Positions 62,216 through 64,000 of a DNA stretch of 64,000 nucleotides are shown in pieces. The translations under genes and the position numbers were made by a program. Origin of the DNA: Eopsaltria australis (taxonomy: Eukaryota; Chordata; Aves; Passeriformes; Petroicidae); assembly GCA_034509425.1 (NCBI GenBank), contig JAVTVJ010000011.1:3410001-3474000 (forward strand). The letters run 5' to 3'. The notes below the pieces were generated by a model. The model ran no database searches, was not told the origin of the DNA, and saw nothing but the letters and a program-made list of their open reading frames with translations. Numbering within the stretch: position 1 is the stretch's first letter; each line of letters opens with the position of its first letter.

Positions 62216-64000
62216 AACATCTAAATGTCTCCAGTTAGTTAGATTTGCATGGGCATGTGATGCTCCACACAGATTCTCCTCTGAATACTCCCAATATGGA
62301 TGTGCTTCTAGGTCTGCCTCTGAGACCTGGCAAAGCTGTTCTGGTCTTGACAGCCATGAGTGATTCCCACATTGCTCATGTGTCAGGCCTGACAGGATGT
62401 GGAGCTGACCAGTGACCACCTTTGATTTCATGCACACCTAATGCACTGTGGATGAGAAGGCTGAGGACACCTGCTGCATCTTCTGCCTGAAGTTACACTC
62501 AGAAGTCCCATGCTGGGCTTCAAATCTCTTTTCTGTCTGAGCATACATCTTTCTGCAAACTAAATGCTCTTGCTGCTGCAGGGTTCTCTCTGAGTCAGGC
62601 AGTTCTGTTTCACATGGAAACATCCCAAAGTGAACCTGAAACAACATGACCTAATACATTTCTGGTACAGGCATTGACATGAATGTAGAAGTCCTGGGCT
62701 GTTCCTTCTTTCTCTAATTAATGTTAAATTATTCTATTCAAAGCATCAATTGGAGTTGCGCATGAACTCTTTAAATTTTAGTTGCAGCAATTACCTTAGT
62801 CACTATGTTTCAGATTTCACCCACTCCTTCTTTCAACCCTGCCTCAGTTACAACATGTGGAGAGGAGGAATCATCCTACTAGTTAGACCATGAGAGGATG
62901 TGTTTGATCATATTGTATTAAGCAAGGCAGGTACTTTAGTGTTCTGAGTGAGATCATTAATTACCAAGGTGCTCAGTAGATACCCTTCCTTATTCCCCCT
63001 TCATGAGAGAGGACTGGCTTCAGGGAATAATGGGAATAGATGATCCCTGAATGAGGTGGATGTCAAGATTTGACTTCATTCCTGCCATTGCCTTCTGTCT
63101 TCCTTCCTTCCCCATAGGCTCTTGTTATTCCTGTGTAAGCATAAAACAACACAAATCCTTCAGAAGGATCAGTTTCACACTCCTTCCCATCCTGATCCTT
63201 TGCCATTCACTCATTCTTCTGCTTCCCACGTCACTTGTGCTGGTGTAACTTCATGATGGAACCGATAAAGAAATAAATCTGGCTGAAAACTATTCCACAC
63301 AAGGGAGCTGGCACCTGACACAGGCTCCTGTACCACCTCTTTCATGCTTATACTGGTGCAGAGTGGAGATGATCCAGCACAGTACTCCTCAGTTAACCCC
63401 ACCATGGGACAAAGCACTACATGAGGGAATTTGGCCACTGCATGTGGCCCACAACACACTCTGCCAGGGAAACTCGGTTTACAGGATTTGGGATTTTTTT
63501 ACCAGGTCCTGTACTGGAACTTCTTCAAAGTGCCTGGATAGCTATGAGCTTATGTAAATTTTTTGTGTGCATCTATCTAATAAATATTTTCAGAGAAGGC
63601 TCCATCTCAGTTCTTTTTTCTTTGTTTACTTTTGAACAGTTCAGCATGGACAAGGGTATCAAACCTGCAGAGTGAACCATTCAATGGTGTTTCTTCACAG
63701 AGAGGAAAACATTTACTCATCTTTTAGTTTTGATAACTAATCTTCCTTAATGGACAATGTATCTTCAGCTCTGTCTTCAGGAAGTTATTTACTTGGTTGG
63801 GTCAATTTGCCATGTCCTTCCCTTGATAAATATAAAATAAAAGGATCATTACATACATATAAAATTATGAGATCATTAGTGAACAACAGCTGGCATTACT
63901 CTCCGACATAATCATATTTCAAATATGTCTGTCAGAGTTACCAGAATGAATTCTTATTGTTCTCTGTCAAGGAATCTTAAGGCCTAGTTAATGTCTTTAG

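Larger units (their letters stand above)
59941..64000. other. Intergenic region upstream of TPP2
   Basis: No recognisable gene. It contains the A/C-rich tract, a T16 run and the CR1 pair at 61855-62215. From 62220 to 64000 I see no repeat family or coding exon. Confidence 0.6.

Noticed and set aside
62141..62647. Two - strand frames of 98 and 69 codons
   Set aside because: No known family, one begins in a CR1 copy, and no splice or promoter support was seen.

Overview
The window is vertebrate nuclear DNA, most likely from a bird. Chicken-repeat-1 (CR1) LINE fragments with their typical 3' ends are scattered through introns and intergenic DNA, and two LTRs resemble endogenous-retrovirus LTRs I know from passerines. 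The passerine placement is inference; bird is well supported. No bacterial, organellar or exogenous viral DNA was seen.

Two protein-coding genes are present and face each other tail to tail. METTL21C (+ strand) has four coding exons at 5940-9555 and encodes a 262-residue seven-beta-strand lysine methyltransferase. TPP2 (- strand) occupies about 10724-59159. I could place 29 constitutive coding exons, every one with GT-AG boundaries and consistent phase, giving 1248 residues (human TPP2 is about 1249). The catalytic Asp43, His263 and Ser448, the oxyanion-hole Asn361 and the substrate N-terminus-binding Glu304 and Glu330 are all present.

Layout: 1-5929 is upstream of METTL21C and has no protein gene, but holds a TATA-like candidate promoter at 1851. 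5930-9555 is METTL21C, with CR1 fragments in all three introns. 9556-10723 is the shared 3'-UTR zone, where the polyadenylation signals of the two genes cross over. 10724-59159 is TPP2. Its largest intron (19594-28014) contains the 39-nt alternative exon known from mammalian TPP2, a possible second cassette exon of 69 nt, and a tail-to-tail CR1 pair. 58670-59560 is the CpG-island promoter of TPP2, directly abutted by a CR1 copy. 59940-64000 is intergenic, with an A/C-rich tract and a back-to-back CR1 pair.

TPP2 is a giant cytosolic peptidase that removes tripeptides downstream of the proteasome, and METTL21C methylates protein lysines, mainly in muscle. Their adjacency is conserved synteny (the same neighbours as on human chromosome 13) and does not imply a shared pathway. 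I found no new multi-gene system. The most interesting items are the candidate 69-nt TPP2 exon, the overlapping gene ends, the open frame upstream of the TPP2 start, and the repeats bordering the promoter and the alternative-splicing intron.
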